From Candidatus Omnitrophota bacterium (GTDB taxonomy: Bacteria > Omnitrophota > Omnitrophia > Omnitrophales > JACROU01): DNA of 64,000 nucleotides. The stretch covers positions 94,776 through 158,775 of the forward strand of contig JAJDCD010000012.1 of NCBI GenBank assembly GCA_029261035.1, written 5' to 3'. The text below holds more notes on this DNA, generated by a model. That model was given only the letters and a program-made list of their open reading frames with translations. It made no database searches and was not told where the DNA came from. The DNA is not shown here. The first letter of the stretch is position 1.

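Overview
The window is AT-rich bacterial DNA in which every supported gene lies on the minus strand. It has two parts: an envelope-glycan cluster at the left (positions 4 to about 7,300) and three very large genes filling the rest (7,433 to the right edge). The O-antigen-type polymerisation/ligation gene, the lipid-linked sugar transferases and the signal peptides indicate a didermic (Gram-negative type) cell. Genes of tens of kilobases beside surface-glycan genes, with no ribosomal, tRNA or phage markers, fit what is known of Candidatus Omnitrophota (OP3). That assignment is inference from gene style, not from a marker gene.

Read in transcription order (right to left), the layout is as follows. 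(1) A giant gene enters from the right edge and ends at 29,182, with at least 11,605 codons uninterrupted and its true start outside the window. It encodes a Gly/Ala-rich region, six ~40-residue repeats, a SecA/DEAD-like ATPase, long helical repeats, a beta domain, a ~85-residue helical-hairpin repeat array, a degenerate JAMM/RadC-like motif, a coiled coil, a protein-kinase-like domain, another coiled coil, a second SecA/DEAD-like ATPase, TPR-like helices and two HEXXH metalloprotease motifs. (2) A secreted protein of about 1,495 residues has a TraB/ChaN-like N-terminal domain and a beta-propeller-like centre. (3) A 5,516-residue protein has a signal peptide, a paralogous TraB/ChaN-like domain, five regularly spaced membrane clusters, HEAT-like helices, and a C-terminal set of HipA/PI-kinase-like, HD and HAD modules. 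(4) A glycan operon encodes a CDP-alcohol phosphatidyltransferase-like enzyme, a GT9 and two GT4 glycosyltransferases, a polyprenyl-phosphate glycosylphosphotransferase and an O-antigen ligase/polymerase-like protein.

Intergenic regions are short and rich in repeats. Two related 13-bp palindromes (GGTGAC-T-GTCACC and GGTGCC-A-GGCACC), a 101-bp MITE-like element with 13-bp ends, and fragments of a 'TCAGGATGACA' repeat family separate the genes. Some repeats reach into coding frames and mislead start calling. Four starts are therefore placed downstream of the longest open frame (3963, 5077, 7309, 28872).

Working model (inference): the three large proteins form one envelope-associated or secreted system. 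The two smaller ones share an N-terminal domain, and all three may share a short C-terminal module ending in Ala-Ala. The neighbouring glycan genes may build the surface on which they act. No CRISPR array, tRNA or rRNA was seen.
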